NCBI RefSeq assembly: GCF_024294805.1
Contig: NZ_JANCLU010000013.1
Location: 62,001 to 126,000, forward strand
Direction of reading: 5' to 3'
From: Alsobacter ponti
Lineage (GTDB): Bacteria > Pseudomonadota > Alphaproteobacteria > Rhizobiales > Beijerinckiaceae
Length of the DNA: 64,000 nt
Shown: positions 1-9,008 of the stretch, piece after piece
Numbering within the stretch: the first letter of the stretch is position 1
How the letters are laid out: each line of letters opens with the position of its first letter
Made by a program: the position numbers and the translations under genes
Notes under the pieces: model-generated
The model's database searches: none
The model's input: the letters and a program-made list of their open reading frames with translations, nothing else
What the model was told of the DNA's origin: nothing

Positions 1-359
1 AACTCGCCGGTCTCGAAGGCGCGGCGGATCGCGTCGGCGTCGTGGCGCATGCCGTTGGAGCCGCGTCCCTGCTTGCCGTGCTCGGGCTTTTCGCTGAGTT
101 CGCGCCCGGCGACCATGATCTGGTGGGCGCCGTTGGCGTCGGCCGGCGGCGCGGAAGCCGCCGCTTCCGCCGCGGCGGGCTTCGCCGGGGAGGCGGCGGA
201 CGCCGCGCTGGCCTGGACCACCGCCGACTTGGCGGCAGCCGGCTTGGCTACGCGCGGCTTGCCGGGCGCGGTCTTGGCGGAGACGGTCTTGGTGGAGACA
301 GACTTGTCGGACTTCGCCTTGGCGGCGGTGGAGGATTTCCCGGCCTGGGACTCGGTCAT
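1..359 (-). CDS. Probable polyphosphate kinase 2 family protein, N-terminal part (truncated by window edge)
   Basis: An open frame on the minus strand starts at ATG 359 and runs off the window at base 1 (119 codons seen). Residues 1-75 are a low-complexity Lys/Ala/Ser/Pro-rich tail; the sequence then becomes ordered and ends in ADAIRRAFETGEF. This ending resembles the segment just before the kinase core of PPK2 enzymes, which use polyphosphate to phosphorylate nucleotides and often carry such basic tails. No catalytic motif lies inside the window, so the family call rests on this short stretch only. The putative Shine-Dalgarno GGAAAGAG is inside a perfect hairpin (bases 360-375) abutting the start codon. 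Confidence 0.4.
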   Translation of the reverse strand, partial: MTESQAGKSSTAAKAKSDKSVSTKTVSAKTAPGKPRVAKPAAAKSAVVQASAASAASPAKPAAAEAAASAPPADANGAHQIMVAGRELSEKPEHGKQGRGSNGMRHDADAIRRAFETGE

Positions 360-375
360 GGAAAGGGCTCTTTCC
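360..375 (-). promoter_or_regulatory. Hairpin over the ribosome-binding site of the 1-359 gene
   Basis: GGAAAG and CTTTCC are perfect complements separated by GGCT and end one base before the start codon read on the minus strand. The only purine-rich Shine-Dalgarno candidate (GGAAAGAG) is half buried in the stem, which could lower translation initiation. Seen in sequence; regulatory role is inference. Confidence 0.3.
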
Positions 376-523
376 GCGGAGCGCGGGGCTCCGCCTCGCA
401 AGGGGATGAATGGAACGATCAATGAACGACGTAAGCTTGGCCTCGTGCATTGAGCGAAGTCAAATCCCGAGCCGCGTTTCGCCCTCGGCCTCGGGCATGA
501 CGCGGGGCTCCGGCCGTTCGGCT

Positions 524-552
524 TTGACAGACGCGGCGGCGCGCGGAATCGT
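524..552 (+). promoter_or_regulatory. Possible sigma-70 promoter of the LysR gene
   Basis: TTGACA at 524-529 is followed after 17 bases by AATCGT (547-552), a weak -10 match. It lies 34 bases upstream of the LysR start codon. The rest of the 226-base divergent spacer (360-585) shows no gene. Confidence 0.3.
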
Positions 553-585
553 TGCGGCCGCCGCCGCGCCGGGAGCAGGCTCGCC

Positions 586-1485
586 TTGAAACTTCGTCAG
601 ATCGAAATCTTCCGCGCCGTGATGAGCGGCGGCTCCACCACGGCGGCGGCCGGCATGCTGGGGCTGTCGCAGTCCGCGGTGAGCCGCCAGCTCACCCAGC
701 TCGAGGACGACCTCGGCTTCGAGCTGTTCGAGCGCAGCAAGGGGCGGCTGCTGCCCCGGCCCGAGGCCTTCGCGCTGCGCGACGAGGTCGGCGACCTCGC
801 CGCCATCCTGTCCCGGCTGAAGCGCTACACCGAGGACCTCAAGGCCGGCACGGTGGGCCAGCGCTTCCTCAAGGTCGCGGTGCCGCACTCGCTGATCGGC
901 TCGGTGATGCCGGAGGTGATCGCCGACTACCTGGCGACGCGGCCCGACGCCTCGCTGGAACTGCTCGGCGGCCACTACGACGCCATCGAGCAGATGGTGA
1001 TGACGCGCGTCGCCGACCTCGGCTTCGTCAGCCTGCCGCCGCGCGACAAGGGCTTCGAGGTGCGCCACCTGCTGCGCTCCGAATCCGCCTGCATCATGCC
1101 GGCCGGGCACAAGCTGGAGGCGCGCGAGGTGGTGCGCCCGGCCGACCTCGTGGGGCAGGACCTGATCCTGCTCGGCCGCCAGCGCCCGGCGCGCCACGCC
1201 TTCGAGCGGCTGCTGCGGCGCGCCGGCGTGCAGCCGCGCGCCCGCGTCGAGGTCCACTCGGTCGAGGCGACCTGCGCGCTGGTCGGGCGCGGGCTCGGCG
1301 TGTCGGTGGTGCCGGCCTTCATCGCGCGGCTGTTCGGCCGGCTGCCGGTGTCGCTGCGCCCGTTCGATCCCTGTGTCCACGGCGAGTACGGCATCGTGAC
1401 GCTGAAGGGCGCGCCGCTGTCGCGGGCGGCGGAATCGTTCGCGGCGATCCTCAAGGCGAGGCTGACGGAACCCCCCGCCACATAG
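586..1485 (+). CDS. LysR-family transcriptional regulator
   Basis: This 299-residue protein has the normal LysR length and layout: a winged helix-turn-helix at residues 1-60 (IEIFRAVMSGGSTTAAAGMLG, then SQSAVSRQLTQLEDDLG) and a type-2 periplasmic-binding-like effector domain from about residue 90. The start is a TTG with GGGAG about 12 bases upstream. The gene is directly upstream of, and co-oriented with, a peptide-type ABC operon starting 98 bases later, so it is the likely local regulator of that transporter. The inducer cannot be read from sequence. Family call is firm; target is inference. Confidence 0.9.
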   Translation: MKLRQIEIFRAVMSGGSTTAAAGMLGLSQSAVSRQLTQLEDDLGFELFERSKGRLLPRPEAFALRDEVGDLAAILSRLKRYTEDLKAGTVGQRFLKVAVPHSLIGSVMPEVIADYLATRPDASLELLGGHYDAIEQMVMTRVADLGFVSLPPRDKGFEVRHLLRSESACIMPAGHKLEAREVVRPADLVGQDLILLGRQRPARHAFERLLRRAGVQPRARVEVHSVEATCALVGRGLGVSVVPAFIARLFGRLPVSLRPFDPCVHGEYGIVTLKGAPLSRAAESFAAILKARLTEPPAT

Positions 1486-1539
1486 GGCGATGCGGTTTCC
1501 TCATACGATTGCGCCCCCGCGCGACGCCTTGCATTGTTC

Positions 1540-1573
1540 GCTCCGGCGCCCGGCCCGGGCGCGCCGCCGGAGC
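1540..1573 (+). promoter_or_regulatory. Stable hairpin before the first ABC permease gene
   Basis: GCTCCGGCG (1540-1548) pairs perfectly with CGCCGGAGC (1565-1573), enclosing the self-complementary CCCGGCCCGGG. The only Shine-Dalgarno-like GGAG before the permease ATG (1584) is at 1569-1572, inside the stem. It could act as an attenuator or translational brake between the LysR gene and the transporter operon. Confidence 0.35.
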
Positions 1574-1583
1574 CCCCCGATCC

Positions 1584-2558
1584 ATGACGGTGTTCGTCAT
1601 CCGGAGACTGTTGCAGAGCCTCGTCGTGCTGGCGGCGACGGCGGCCATCGTCTTCGTCGGCGTCTACGCCATCGGCGACCCGGCCGAGATGCTGATCGCG
1701 CCGGACGCCACACCGGCCGAACGCGCCCAGGTGGAGGCGTCGCTGGGGCTCGATCGTCCGCTGCCGGCGCAGTTCCTGACCTTCGTCGTCAACGCGCTGC
1801 ACGGCGACCTCGGCCGCTCCTTCGTCTTCAACCAGCCCTCCATCTCGCTCATCCTCGGCCGCCTGCCCGCGACGCTGGAGCTGGCCTTCGTCGCCATCGT
1901 CATCGCGCTGGCGCTCGGCATTCCGCTCGGGCTGCTGGCCGGGCTGAAGCCGCGCTCGGCGACCGACGAGGCGATCATGACCGGCTCGATCCTCGGCTTC
2001 AGCCTGCCGAACTTCTGGCAGGGCATGATGCTGATCATGATCTTCTCGGTCTGGCTCGGCTGGCTGCCCTCCACGGGGCGCGGAACGACGGGCACGATTT
2101 TCGGCGTCGAAACGAGCCTGGCGACGTGGGACGGGCTTCGCCACCTCATCCTGCCGGCCGTCAACCTGGCGCTGTTCAAGCTGGCGCTGGTGATCCGCCT
2201 GACGCGCACCGGCGTGCGCGAGACGATGCCGCTCGACTTCGTCAAGTTCGCGCGCGCCAAGGGCCTCACCGAACGGCGCATCGTGCTCGTCCACGTGCTC
2301 AAGACGATCATGGTCCCGCTCGTCACCGTGATCGGCATGGAGATCGGCTCGCTGATCGCCTTCGGCGTCGTCACCGAGACGATCTTCGCGTGGCCGGGCA
2401 TCGGCAAGCTGCTGATCGATTCGATCATGCGGCTCGACCGGCCGGTCGTCGTCGCCTACCTGCTCGTGGTCGTCAGCCTGTTCATCGTGCTGAACTTCAC
2501 CGTCGACGTGCTGTACTCGATCCTCGATCCGCGCATCCGGGTGGGGCGCGGCGCATGA
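1584..2558 (+). CDS. Peptide-type ABC transporter permease, DppB/OppB family
   Basis: A 324-residue inner-membrane permease beginning MTVFVIRRLLQSLVVL, typical of the DppB/OppB class, with a first membrane helix at residues 8-30 and five more in the C-terminal two thirds. The EAA-type coupling loop lies near residues 210-240 (DFVKFARAKGLTERRIVLVH). The C-terminus VLYSILDPRIRVG is the usual class ending. It would form the pore with the next gene's product. Stop and next start overlap as ATGA, so the pair is translationally coupled. Substrate may be a di- or oligopeptide or another small molecule; the class does not decide this. Confidence 0.92.
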   Translation: MTVFVIRRLLQSLVVLAATAAIVFVGVYAIGDPAEMLIAPDATPAERAQVEASLGLDRPLPAQFLTFVVNALHGDLGRSFVFNQPSISLILGRLPATLELAFVAIVIALALGIPLGLLAGLKPRSATDEAIMTGSILGFSLPNFWQGMMLIMIFSVWLGWLPSTGRGTTGTIFGVETSLATWDGLRHLILPAVNLALFKLALVIRLTRTGVRETMPLDFVKFARAKGLTERRIVLVHVLKTIMVPLVTVIGMEIGSLIAFGVVTETIFAWPGIGKLLIDSIMRLDRPVVVAYLLVVVSLFIVLNFTVDVLYSILDPRIRVGRGA

Positions 2559-3475
2559 CGACGCTCGATGCCGCCCCGCGCGCCGTCGCGCCCGCCGAGT
2601 CCGACAGCCCGCTGGCGCGCGCCGCCGCGGGGCTGGCGCGCAGCCCCAAGGCGGTGGTCGCCGCCATCGTCTGCGCGCTGCTGCTCCTCACCGCGCTCGT
2701 CGGGCCGGCGCTGGCCCCGCAGAACCCCTACGACCTCAACGTCCTCGACATCATGGACGCCAAGCTGCCGCCGGGCTCCGAGAGCATGGCCGGCCAGACC
2801 TTCTGGCTCGGCACGGACGGGCAGGGCCGCGACATGCTGTCGGCGATGATCTACGGTCTGCGCACCTCGCTGTTCGTCGGCGTCTTCGCCGGCGTGGTGG
2901 CGCTGATGGTCGGCTCGGCGCTCGGCCTGACCGCCGCCTTCCTGGGCGGGCGCTTCGACACCATCGTCATGCGGCTGGTCGACCTCATGCTGGGCTTCCC
3001 GACCCTGCTGGTGGCGCTCATCCTGCTCGCCCTGCTCGGGCAGGGCGTCGGCAAGGTCATCTTCGCGCTGGTGCTGGTGCAGTGGGCGATGTTCGCGCGC
3101 GCCGTGCGGGGCGCGGCGCTGGTCGAGAAAAACAAGGACTATATCGAGGCGGCGACCATGCTCGGCCTGTCGCGCCCGCGCATCCTGTTCGGCCACCTGC
3201 TGCCGAACTGCCTGTCGCCGCTGATCGTCATCGGCACGCTGCAGGTGGCCAACGCCATCGCCGCCGAGGCGACCCTCTCCTTCCTCGGCATCGGCCTGCC
3301 GATCACCCAGCCCTCGCTCGGCCTGCTCATCGCCAACGGCTTCCAGGTGCTGCTGTCGGGCCAATACTGGATCAGCGTCTATCCCGGCCTGCTGCTGCTC
3401 ACGCTGGTGTTCAGCATCAACATCGTGGGCGACCGCCTGCGCGAAGTGCTCAACCCCCGGCTGGCGGAGCGCTGA
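2555..3475 (+). CDS. Peptide-type ABC transporter permease, DppC/OppC family
   Basis: A 306-residue partner permease. It has a short cytoplasmic N-terminus, a first membrane helix around residues 33-55, the DppC hallmark [21 protein letters not shown] at about residues 85-105, and a coupling loop with [20 protein letters not shown] near residues 195-215. It ends [11 protein letters not shown]. It overlaps the upstream permease by four bases and is followed after two bases by an ATPase gene. With the DppB-like protein it would form the heterodimeric membrane channel of this import system. Confidence 0.92.
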   Translation: MTTLDAAPRAVAPAESDSPLARAAAGLARSPKAVVAAIVCALLLLTALVGPALAPQNPYDLNVLDIMDAKLPPGSESMAGQTFWLGTDGQGRDMLSAMIYGLRTSLFVGVFAGVVALMVGSALGLTAAFLGGRFDTIVMRLVDLMLGFPTLLVALILLALLGQGVGKVIFALVLVQWAMFARAVRGAALVEKNKDYIEAATMLGLSRPRILFGHLLPNCLSPLIVIGTLQVANAIAAEATLSFLGIGLPITQPSLGLLIANGFQVLLSGQYWISVYPGLLLLTLVFSINIVGDRLREVLNPRLAER

Positions 3476-3477
3476 GC

Positions 3478-4452
3478 ATGGTCGCGGTGCTGCAGGTCGA
3501 GGGACTCCAGACGTGGTTCGGCACGAAGGACGCGCCGGTGCGCGCGGTCGACGGCGTCTCCTTCAGCGTGGCGCGCGGCGAGATCCTGGGCCTCGTCGGC
3601 GAGTCCGGCTCCGGCAAGTCGATCACCGGGTTTTCGATCCTGGGACTGGTCGATCCGCCCGGCCGCGTCGTCGGCGGGCGCGTGCTGTTCCAGGGCCAGG
3701 AACTGGTCGGCGCGCCGCCCGAGACGCTGCGGCGCATTCGCGGCAAGAAGATCGCGATGATCTTCCAGGACCCGATGATGACGCTGAACCCCGTGCTCTC
3801 CATCGAGACGCAGATGGTCGAGGCGGTGCTGGCGCACGACGACACGCCGCGCGCCGAGGCCCGCGCCCGCGCCCGCGACGCGCTGGGTCTGGTCGGCATT
3901 CCCTCGCCCGAGGAGCGCCTGGGCGCGTATCCGCACCAGTTCTCCGGCGGCATGAGACAGCGCGTCGCCATCGCCATCGCGCTGCTGCACAAGCCGGACC
4001 TGATCATCGCCGACGAGCCCACCACGGCGCTCGACGTGACCATCCAGTCGCAGATCCTGTTCGAGGTGCGCCGCCTCGCCGACGCCTTCGGCATGGCGCT
4101 GGTATGGATCAGCCACGATCTCGGCGTGGTCGCCAGCCTCGCCGACCGCGTCGCCGTCATGTATGCCGGCCGCATCGTCGAGAGCGGCGGCGTCGACGAC
4201 ATCCTCGACCGCCCCGCCCACCCCTATACGCGCGGCCTGCTCGACGCCCTGCCGGCCACGGCGCGGCGCGGCGAGCGGCTGCGGCCGATCCCCGGCATGG
4301 CCCCCGCCCCGACGGCGCGGCCGAGCGGCTGCGCCTTCCGCACGCGCTGCTTCGCCGCCGGCCCGGACTGCGCCGCCGCCGAGCCGGAGCCGACCCGCGC
4401 CGGCGAGCGGCAATGGCGCTGCTTCCACCCGCTGGCGGAGGCCGCCGCATGA
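3478..4452 (+). CDS. Peptide-type ABC transporter ATPase, DppD/OppD family
   Basis: A 324-residue ATPase. Walker A is GESGSGKS at residues 41-48, the ABC signature FSGGMRQR begins at residue 155, Walker B ends at D179-E180 ([11 protein letters not shown]), and the switch histidine is in WISHDLGVV. The C-terminal extension has the Cys-rich oligopeptide-transporter motif ([15 protein letters not shown]), which in characterised homologues holds an Fe-S cluster. It energises import together with the following ATPase gene, which it overlaps by four bases. Confidence 0.93.
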   Translation: MVAVLQVEGLQTWFGTKDAPVRAVDGVSFSVARGEILGLVGESGSGKSITGFSILGLVDPPGRVVGGRVLFQGQELVGAPPETLRRIRGKKIAMIFQDPMMTLNPVLSIETQMVEAVLAHDDTPRAEARARARDALGLVGIPSPEERLGAYPHQFSGGMRQRVAIAIALLHKPDLIIADEPTTALDVTIQSQILFEVRRLADAFGMALVWISHDLGVVASLADRVAVMYAGRIVESGGVDDILDRPAHPYTRGLLDALPATARRGERLRPIPGMAPAPTARPSGCAFRTRCFAAGPDCAAAEPEPTRAGERQWRCFHPLAEAAA

Positions 4453-5474
4453 CGCCGCTGATCGAAGGGCGCGGCCTCACGCGGCGCTTCACGCGCGGCC
4501 TCGACGTGGCCGAGAAGCTGGCCCGCGCGCTCGGTGCCAACATTCGCGAAGAGGTGGTCCACGCGGTGGAGGGCGTCGACATCGCCATCCGCCAGGGCGA
4601 GGTGTTCGGCCTCGTCGGCGAGTCCGGCTGCGGCAAGTCGACGCTCGGCCGCGTGCTCGCCGGCATCCTGCCGCCGACCGACGGCGAATTGCTGTGGCGC
4701 GGCCGCGACGTGGCCGGCCTGTCGCGCGCCGACCGGCTGGAGATGCGGCTTGCCGTGCAGATGATCTTCCAGGACCCGATGTCGTCGCTGAACCCGCGCA
4801 AGCGCGTCATCGACCTCATCGGCGAAGCGCCGCGCGTCCACGGGCTGGTGCGCGCCGGCGAGGTCGACGACTACGTCGCCTCGCTGATGCAGCGCGTCGG
4901 GCTCGACCCCGCCTACCGGCGGCGCTACCCGCACCAGTTCTCCGGCGGCCAGCGCCAGCGCATCGGCATCGCCCGCGCGCTCGCCGTGCGGCCGAAGCTG
5001 ATCGTCTGCGACGAATCCGTGTCGGCGCTCGACGTCTCGATCCAGGCGCAGGTCATCAACCTGTTCATGGACCTGCGCGAGGAACTTGACCTCACCTACC
5101 TGTTCATCAGCCACGACCTCGGCGTGGTGAAGCACATCTCCGACCGGGTGGGGATCATGTATCTCGGCCGCGTCGTCGAGACCGCCGGCGCGGACGATTT
5201 CTTCGCGGCGCCCAACCATCCCTACACCGTGGCGCTGCTCAAGGAGCTGCCCTCGGTGAAGGACCGTCGGCGCGACTTCACGCCGATTCGCGGCGAGATC
5301 CCCTCGCCCCTCGACCCGCCGCCCGGCTGCGCCTTCCACCCGCGCTGCCCGCGGGCCATGCCGGTCTGCTCCGCCGACCTGCCGGCGCTGAAGCCGGTCG
5401 CCGCCGCGCACTGGAGCGCCTGCCATCTCAACGACATGCCGGCCCTGCGGCCGGCCTCGGAAACAGCCGCCTGA
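4449..5474 (+). CDS. Peptide-type ABC transporter ATPase, DppF/OppF family
   Basis: A 341-residue ATPase, second subunit of the pair. Walker A GESGCGKST spans residues 57-65 with the catalytic lysine at 63. The signature FSGGQRQRIGIARAL, Walker B (LIVCDESVSALD, with Ser in place of the usual Pro) and switch SHDLGVV follow in order. The C-terminal GCAFHPRCPRAMPVC is the oligopeptide-type Cys motif. The gene is coupled by an ATGA overlap to the DppD-like gene and lies 13 bases before the binding-protein gene. Confidence 0.93.
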   Translation: MTPLIEGRGLTRRFTRGLDVAEKLARALGANIREEVVHAVEGVDIAIRQGEVFGLVGESGCGKSTLGRVLAGILPPTDGELLWRGRDVAGLSRADRLEMRLAVQMIFQDPMSSLNPRKRVIDLIGEAPRVHGLVRAGEVDDYVASLMQRVGLDPAYRRRYPHQFSGGQRQRIGIARALAVRPKLIVCDESVSALDVSIQAQVINLFMDLREELDLTYLFISHDLGVVKHISDRVGIMYLGRVVETAGADDFFAAPNHPYTVALLKELPSVKDRRRDFTPIRGEIPSPLDPPPGCAFHPRCPRAMPVCSADLPALKPVAAAHWSACHLNDMPALRPASETAA

Positions 5475-5487
5475 GGGAGACCACCGC

Positions 5488-7065
5488 ATGAGCACACCCA
5501 CCCAACGCCTCGCCGTCGCCGCCATCGCCCTCGTCACGCTCGGCGGGCCGGCGCTCGCCGCCGACCTGGTGATCGGCACCGCGACCGAGCCCTCCGCGAT
5601 GGACCCGCTGTTCTCGCGCACCGGCCCGAACCAGAACATCGCCATGCAGATCTTCGACCGGCTGGTGCAGCCGGACGTCAATCTCGGCATGCATCCCGGC
5701 CTCGCCGAAAGCTGGACGAACCTCGACCCGACCACGTGGCGCGTGAAGCTGCGCGCCGACGCGCGCTTCCACGACGGCAAGCCGGTGACCGCCGACGACG
5801 TGGTGTTCTCGCTGGAGCGCGCCCGCAACGTGCCGAACAGCCCCGCGCCGTTCTCCAACAACGTCTCCGGCGTGACCGGGCTGAAGGCGCTCGACGCCAC
5901 GACGCTGGAGGTGAAGACGGCCGAGCCGACGCCCGACCTGATGGAGCGCATCGGCTTCGTCTACATCCTGGAGCGCGCCGCCGCCGAGGGCAAAAGCCTG
6001 CAGGACTACAACAAGGGCGACGGCACGATCGGCTCAGGCCCCTACCGCTTCAAGGAATGGGTTCCGGGCGACCGCGTGGTGCTGACCCGCAACGACGCCT
6101 ACTGGGGCAAGAAGCCCGAGTTCGACACCGTCACCATCAAGTTCATCTCCAACGACGCCGCGCGCGTGGCGGCGCTGCGCTCGGGGGCCGTCGACCTGAT
6201 CGACGGCGTGCCGCCGGCCGACCTGCCGACGCTGGAAAAGACGCAGGGCCTCAAGGTCCACACCACCGCCTCGGCGCGCCTGATCTACCTCGCGCTCGAC
6301 GGCACGCGCGACGAATCGCCGTTCGTCACCGACCTCGCCGGCAAGCCGCTGACGCCGAACCCGCTCAAGGACGTGCGGGTGCGCACCGCCATCGCCAGGA
6401 TGATCAACACGCCGGCCATCGTCGACCGCGTGCTCAACAAGGCGGGCGTGCCGGCCGGCCAGCTCGTGCCGGAAGGCGTGCAGGGCCACGACCCCGCGCT
6501 GAAGCCCATCGCCTTCGACCTGGAGGGCGCCAAGAAGCTGCTCGCCGAGGCGGGCTACAAGGACGGCTTCGGCCTGACGATCCACTCCTCCAACGACCGC
6601 TTCGCCGGCGACAAGGACATCGCCCAGGCGCTCGGACAGATGCTCTCGCGCGGCGGCATCAAGGTGAACGGCGTCGTCACCCAGCCCTACAACGTCTATG
6701 CCGGCGCGGCGACGAAGCAGACCTTCTCCGCCTTCATCTTCTCGCTCGGCAACACCACGCCGACCTCCGGCCCGGGCCTGCGCAACCTGTTCATGACCAA
6801 CGACCCGAAGGCCGGGACCGGCGGCTTCAACCGCACCCGCTACTCCAACCCCGCCTTCGACAAGGCGCTGACCGAGGCGCTGTCGACCTTCGACGAGAAG
6901 CAGCGGCTGGCCGGCATCCAGGCCGCGACGAAGCTGGTGTTCGCCGACATGCCGATCGTGCCGCTCTACTGGCAGACCGTGTCGTGGGCGTCCAAGGCCA
7001 ACATCGCCTATGAGGCCAACATGTCCGAGGACACCTCGGCCGCGCTGGCGAGCGTCGCCAAGTGA
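5488..7065 (+). CDS. Peptide-type ABC transporter substrate-binding protein (SBP family 5)
   Basis: A 525-residue secreted solute receptor. A Sec signal peptide ends near ALA-AD at residue 24. Family-5 marks are clear: an early IGTATEPSAMDPL, then PGLAESWTNLDPTTWRVKLR, ARFHDGKPVTADDVVFSLER, and GSGPYRFKEWVPGDRVVLTRND. It captures the ligand in the periplasm and hands it to the permease pair upstream. A GGGAG ribosome-binding site sits 9-10 bases before the ATG. The gene lies last among the transporter genes, which is common in alphaproteobacterial operons of this type. Ligand unknown. Confidence 0.93.
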   Translation: MSTPTQRLAVAAIALVTLGGPALAADLVIGTATEPSAMDPLFSRTGPNQNIAMQIFDRLVQPDVNLGMHPGLAESWTNLDPTTWRVKLRADARFHDGKPVTADDVVFSLERARNVPNSPAPFSNNVSGVTGLKALDATTLEVKTAEPTPDLMERIGFVYILERAAAEGKSLQDYNKGDGTIGSGPYRFKEWVPGDRVVLTRNDAYWGKKPEFDTVTIKFISNDAARVAALRSGAVDLIDGVPPADLPTLEKTQGLKVHTTASARLIYLALDGTRDESPFVTDLAGKPLTPNPLKDVRVRTAIARMINTPAIVDRVLNKAGVPAGQLVPEGVQGHDPALKPIAFDLEGAKKLLAEAGYKDGFGLTIHSSNDRFAGDKDIAQALGQMLSRGGIKVNGVVTQPYNVYAGAATKQTFSAFIFSLGNTTPTSGPGLRNLFMTNDPKAGTGGFNRTRYSNPAFDKALTEALSTFDEKQRLAGIQAATKLVFADMPIVPLYWQTVSWASKANIAYEANMSEDTSAALASVAK

Positions 7066-9008
7066 GCGTCGAAACGATAGGCGCGGACGCGCCGGGCGCG
7101 ACCTCGGTGGCCGCGCGCCCGGTGGCCGACGACGTCGTCGTGCTGCGCGACGTCATGGTGACGATGCGCGACGGCGTGCGGCTGGCCACCGACGTCTACC
7201 TGCCGGCGCGCGACGGCGTGGCGCTGGCGGGGCCGTTTCCCACCGTGATGGAGCGCACGCCCTACGGCAAGACGGCGCGCTCGCGCGCCGAGATCGAGCT
7301 CGGCATGGCCGAGCCGATGACGCGCGAGAAGGTGGCGAGCTATTTCGTCCGCGCAGGCTACGCGGTGGTCTACCAGGACTGCCGCGGCCGCTACGGCTCG
7401 CAGGGCGAGTTCGTCAAGTATCTCTCCGACGCCGCCGACGGTTCCGACACCTGCGCCTGGATCGTCGCGCAGCCCTGGTGCGCCGGGCGCATCGGCACGA
7501 TGGGCCTCTCCTACGCCGCGCACACGCAGGCGGCGCTGGCCTCCGTCTCCCCGCCCGGCCTCGCCTGCATGGTGCTCGACTCGGGCGGCTTCTCGAACGC
7601 CTACCTGTGCGGCATCCGCCAGGGCGGCGCGTTCGAGCTGAAGCAGGCGACATGGGCCTACAACCGCGCCCACGAGAGCCCGCTGGCGGTCGCCGACCCG
7701 CTGGTCGCGGGCGCGCTCGCCGCCGAGGACCTGCACGCCTGGTTCCGCGCCATGCCGTGGAGCGAGGGGCGCTCGCCGGTGCGCTGGGCGCCGGACTACG
7801 AGGCCTATCTGCTGGAGCAATGGCGCGCCGGCACGTTCGGCGAGGAGTGGGAGAAGCCGGGCCTGTGGCTCGAGGGCCATTACGACGCCGTGCCCGACAT
7901 CCCGGTGCTGCTGATGTCGAGCTGGTACGACGTCTACGTGAAGACCACGTTCGACAACTTCGCCGGCCTGTCGCGCAACGGGCGGCGTCCGGTGCAGGTC
8001 ATCATGGGCGCGGGGCTGCACGGCGACCGCCAGAAGGACCACGCGGGCGACGCCAGCTTCGGCCCCGCCGCGCCCTTCGACGGCAATGTCGCGGAAAGCT
8101 GGCTGGGATTCCGCCGGCGCTGGTTCGACCGCTGGCTGCGCGGCGTCGAGAACGGCGTCGAGAACGACCCGCCGGCGCGGCTGTTCCTGATGGGCGGCGG
8201 CCCCGGCGACCGCGGCGGCGACGGCCGCATCCGGCTCGGCGGGCGCTGGATCGAGGCGGCGTCCTGGCCGCTGCCGGGCGCGCGCGTCGAGCCGTGGCAC
8301 ATCCACGCCGACGGCTCGCTCGCCCCGGCGGAACCCGCCGCCGACGCCGAGCCGTTCGTCTACGACTTCGACCCCGACGACCCCGTGCCCACCATCGGCG
8401 GCGCGCTGACCAGCGGCCAGCCGATCTTCGAGGGCGGCGTGTTCGACCAGCGCGAGAGCCCGCGCTTCTTCGGCTGCACGCGGCACGGCCTGCCGCTCAG
8501 CGCGCGCCGCGACGTGCTCGCCTTCGAGACCGCGCCGTTCGGGGAGGACGTGGCCATCGTCGGGCCCATCTCGGTGGAGCTGTGGGTCGCCTCCGACGCG
8601 CCGGACACCGACTTCACGGCCAAGCTCATCGACGTCCACCCGCCGTCGGCCGACTATCCCACCGGCTTCGCGGTGAACCTGACCGACGGCATCTTCCGCT
8701 GCCGCTACCGCGAATCGTGGCGGACGCCGAAACCCATCGAGGCGGGGCGGCCGTTCCGCATCGTCATCGAGCCCTTCGCCACCGCCGCTTTGGTCAAGGC
8801 CGGCCACCGACTGCGGCTCGACATCTCGTCGTCGAACTTCCCGAAGTTCGACGTCAACCCCAACAGCTACGCGCCGGAGGGGCGCGGGCGGACGCGGCGC
8901 GTGGCGCGCAACACCGTGTTCTGCGACGCGGCGCGGCCCTCGCGCATCCTGCTGCCCTTCGTTCCCCTCGACACGCTGACGCCGCTGCGCGCGGTGGCGA
9001 CGGACTGA
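7062..9008 (+). CDS. CocE/NonD family hydrolase (X-Pro dipeptidyl-peptidase / acyl-ester hydrolase type)
   Basis: A 648-residue alpha/beta hydrolase starting at GTG and overlapping the binding-protein stop by four bases. The N-terminal domain begins VMVTMRDGVRLATDVYLPA; the nucleophile elbow is GLSYAA with Ser150; the CRGRYGSQGEF loop is typical. The C-terminal third is the jelly-roll domain (DAPDTDFTAKLIDVHPP, RLDISSSNFPKFDVNPN). Family members cleave X-Pro peptides, cocaine-type esters or beta-lactam side chains. No signal peptide is visible, so it would act in the cytoplasm on an imported compound. Translational coupling to the transporter supports a shared substrate, possibly a Pro-containing peptide or an ester/amide; this is inference. 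Confidence 0.88.
   Translation: MSVETIGADAPGATSVAARPVADDVVVLRDVMVTMRDGVRLATDVYLPARDGVALAGPFPTVMERTPYGKTARSRAEIELGMAEPMTREKVASYFVRAGYAVVYQDCRGRYGSQGEFVKYLSDAADGSDTCAWIVAQPWCAGRIGTMGLSYAAHTQAALASVSPPGLACMVLDSGGFSNAYLCGIRQGGAFELKQATWAYNRAHESPLAVADPLVAGALAAEDLHAWFRAMPWSEGRSPVRWAPDYEAYLLEQWRAGTFGEEWEKPGLWLEGHYDAVPDIPVLLMSSWYDVYVKTTFDNFAGLSRNGRRPVQVIMGAGLHGDRQKDHAGDASFGPAAPFDGNVAESWLGFRRRWFDRWLRGVENGVENDPPARLFLMGGGPGDRGGDGRIRLGGRWIEAASWPLPGARVEPWHIHADGSLAPAEPAADAEPFVYDFDPDDPVPTIGGALTSGQPIFEGGVFDQRESPRFFGCTRHGLPLSARRDVLAFETAPFGEDVAIVGPISVELWVASDAPDTDFTAKLIDVHPPSADYPTGFAVNLTDGIFRCRYRESWRTPKPIEAGRPFRIVIEPFATAALVKAGHRLRLDISSSNFPKFDVNPNSYAPEGRGRTRRVARNTVFCDAARPSRILLPFVPLDTLTPLRAVATD

Noticed and set aside
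552-2558. A 668-codon frame spanning the LysR gene and the first permease
   Set aside because: The first half is an out-of-frame Arg/Ala-rich read of the LysR gene; only the part from ATG 1584 is a real permease.
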